The notes under the pieces: generated by a model
Databases searched by the model: none
What the model saw: the letters and a program-made list of their open reading frames with translations, nothing else
Told to the model about the DNA's origin: nothing
Shown: in pieces, positions 15,239-16,597 of the stretch
How the letters are laid out: each line of letters starts with the position of its first letter
Position numbering within the stretch: position 1 is the stretch's first letter
Position numbers and translations under genes: made by a program
From: Actinomycetota bacterium
Lineage (GTDB): Bacteria > Actinomycetota > Actinomycetes > Streptosporangiales > Streptosporangiaceae
Direction: 5' to 3'
NCBI GenBank assembly: GCA_003140115.1
Contig: PLIQ01000231.1
Location: 1-16,597 of the forward strand
Length of the DNA stretch: 16,597 bases

Positions 15239-16597
15239 TCAGCGAATCGGCGGCTCCAAGTCTGCGGCCAGCCGGGCGGTCCGCTCCCGGGTACGCCGGC
15301 CCCGCCACCAGAAGAACACCCCGACCACGACGAAGAAGAGCACGGGGAGCAGTTCGGTCCACAAGTAGGTGAACCGTTCGGCGTAAGCCCAGCCCTCCGG
15401 CCTGAAGTCGCCGCCGAACCAGTCCTTGCCCAGTCCGGGGGCGATGAGCTGGACGGAGGCGATGGCGACCAAGATCATCAGCACGATCGTTAGCGGCCGG
15501 TAGGCCGGCATCTTGAACGGCCGGGGCGTATCCGGGTGGCTGCGGCGCAGCTTCCACAGGGCCGGGTAGATGAGCAGGTAGCTGATCAGAGTGGTCGAGA
15601 TCGTCACGCCGAGCACGGCGTCGAAGTACTTGGCTGCGTTGCCGCTGGTGATCTGCTGGGCCAGGATGACGACGATGCTAGCCACGACGCCGCTGAACAC
15701 GTTGACCCGCACCGGCGTGCCGAACCTGGCGTGGATCACGCCGAGCGTGCGCGGCCCCGCACCGTCGTAGCAGGACACGGCCAGGGCCCGGTCCGAGCCC
15801 ATGATCCAGGTCGCGCCCGAGGTGAGCAGGCACACGATGAACAGCAGGGCGCAGGCGTCGCCGAGGACGAGCCCGGCGCCGGACAAGGTCGCCGCGCCGC
15901 TGGCTGCCACGTGGCCGCCGTACACGGTGAAGACGGTCTGGATGGCGCTGATGAACCCGCTGAAGTTGGTGATCGCGCTGGTGGGCAGCACGATCAGGAT
16001 ACCGAGCACTGGCAGGGCATAGAGCACCACGCTGGCCACGGCGGAACGGGCGATGCCGAATGGCACGTCGCGTTGCGGGTCGGTCATTTCCTCGCCCGCG
16101 CTGTTCGGCAGCTCGAAGCCGACAAAGTTGAACAGCAGCACGCCGATCAGGACCACGAAGCCGCCGGCCGTCGGCGAGTAGCTCCCCGCGCCCAGGCCGT
16201 GCACGCCGTGCTTGGCCGCGTAGATGGCAACCGAGATGATGAACAGGCCGAGCAGCAGGAACCGAGCGTAGGCCCCGGCCGTTGGCAGCCACTTGCCCAC
16301 GCTGAACGAGGTGATGGCCGCGACGATCGTGGTCCAGACGAACACCAGCGCCACGATGTACCAGACCGCGGTGGGCAGCGCGTTGCCGTTGTTGAAGAAC
16401 ACCTCGATGGCGCCGATACAGCTAATCGCGAGCGTGCCGCCGATCCAGACCGGGTTGGTGATCCAGTACAGGAAGTTGTTCACGGCCCCGGCCAGGTGGC
16501 CGAAGGCCAGCCGGGTCCAGTAGTAGGGGCCGCCCTCCTGCGGGAAGGCCGTGCCGAGCTCAGAGAACAACAGGGCCTGCGGGATGAAGAAGACGAC
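15239..16597 (-). CDS. APC-superfamily amino-acid/polyamine permease, N-terminus beyond the window
   Basis: Integral membrane transporter of the amino acid-polyamine-organocation superfamily. The frame is open to the right edge, so the start and first membrane segment or two are missing. About 450 residues are visible, with roughly eleven hydrophobic segments. Recognisable elements are FSELGTAFPQEGGPYYW in the first visible loop, typical of APC permeases (ELGTAFP..GG.Y.W), then FVGFELPNSAGEEMTDPQRD, the conserved F.GFE...AEE..NP.R motif, and a short basic C-terminal tail (WWRGRRTRERTARL). APC carriers mostly import amino acids or polyamines with H+ or by exchange; the substrate here is not determinable. 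A TTG at 16570 is in frame but lies within conserved sequence and is not the real start. It converges on the nitroreductase gene. Confidence 0.9.
   Translation of the reverse strand, partial: VVFFIPQALLFSELGTAFPQEGGPYYWTRLAFGHLAGAVNNFLYWITNPVWIGGTLAISCIGAIEVFFNNGNALPTAVWYIVALVFVWTTIVAAITSFSVGKWLPTAGAYARFLLLGLFIISVAIYAAKHGVHGLGAGSYSPTAGGFVVLIGVLLFNFVGFELPNSAGEEMTDPQRDVPFGIARSAVASVVLYALPVLGILIVLPTSAITNFSGFISAIQTVFTVYGGHVAASGAATLSGAGLVLGDACALLFIVCLLTSGATWIMGSDRALAVSCYDGAGPRTLGVIHARFGTPVRVNVFSGVVASIVVILAQQITSGNAAKYFDAVLGVTISTTLISYLLIYPALWKLRRSHPDTPRPFKMPAYRPLTIVLMILVAIASVQLIAPGLGKDWFGGDFRPEGWAYAERFTYLWTELLPVLFFVVVGVFFWWRGRRTRERTARLAADLEPPIR

Noticed and set aside
1..16597. tRNA genes, CRISPR arrays, insertion sequences, attachment sites or phage genes
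   Set aside because: No cloverleaf-like sequence, regularly spaced direct repeat, transposase or integrase frame was found. All gaps between genes are shorter than 165 bp.

Overview
The window looks like chromosome of a high-GC actinomycete. GC at third codon positions is very high throughout, GTG and TTG starts are common, genes are tightly packed, and several proteins have an actinobacterial layout (Ala/Pro-rich membrane-anchored protein, ECF sigma factor with a long C-terminal extension, CHAT and STAND proteins). No tRNA, rRNA, CRISPR array, insertion sequence or phage gene was found. The genus cannot be fixed from the sequence alone.

Left part (1-2727). A membrane-anchored, probably extracellular protein of unknown function (frame open at the left edge) converges on deoC, deoxyribose-phosphate aldolase, on the minus strand. 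A small hairpin lies in the 23-bp gap. A 163-bp divergent intergenic region, the largest gap in the window, separates deoC from what follows.

Central part (2891-12483, plus strand): an ECF-type sigma factor, a small HxxCxxC protein (a candidate zinc-binding anti-sigma-like partner), then four genes joined by 4-nt start/stop overlaps (GTGA, ATGA, TTGA). These encode a CHAT-domain caspase-like protease with His216 and Cys263, an ATP-grasp ligase, a divergent SIR2-like protein in which the usual catalytic Asn and His both appear to be Ser, and an nSTAND1-type NTPase ending in a pentapeptide-repeat beta-helix with Cys every ten residues. CHAT, SIR2-like and STAND domains recur in bacterial conflict and programmed-death systems. 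The combination here, with an ATP-grasp ligase and an apparently inactivated SIR2 domain, is the strongest candidate for an undescribed system. A working model (inference): the STAND protein is the switch or sensor, the CHAT protease the effector, the SIR2-like protein an NAD-type nucleotide sensor or scaffold, and the ATP-grasp enzyme makes or modifies a peptide or small-molecule partner. The ECF sigma factor may control expression.

Right part (12457-16597). A divergent aspartate-carbamoyltransferase-fold protein that has lost aspartate-site residues overlaps the STAND gene tail to tail by 27 bp and overlaps its own upstream gene, a radical SAM enzyme, by 73 nt. Divergent from these is a nitroreductase-family flavoprotein. 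It converges on an APC-family amino-acid/polyamine permease that runs off the right edge. The carbamoyltransferase/radical SAM pair, the flavoprotein and possibly the permease could form a small metabolite pathway, but this rests only on adjacency.
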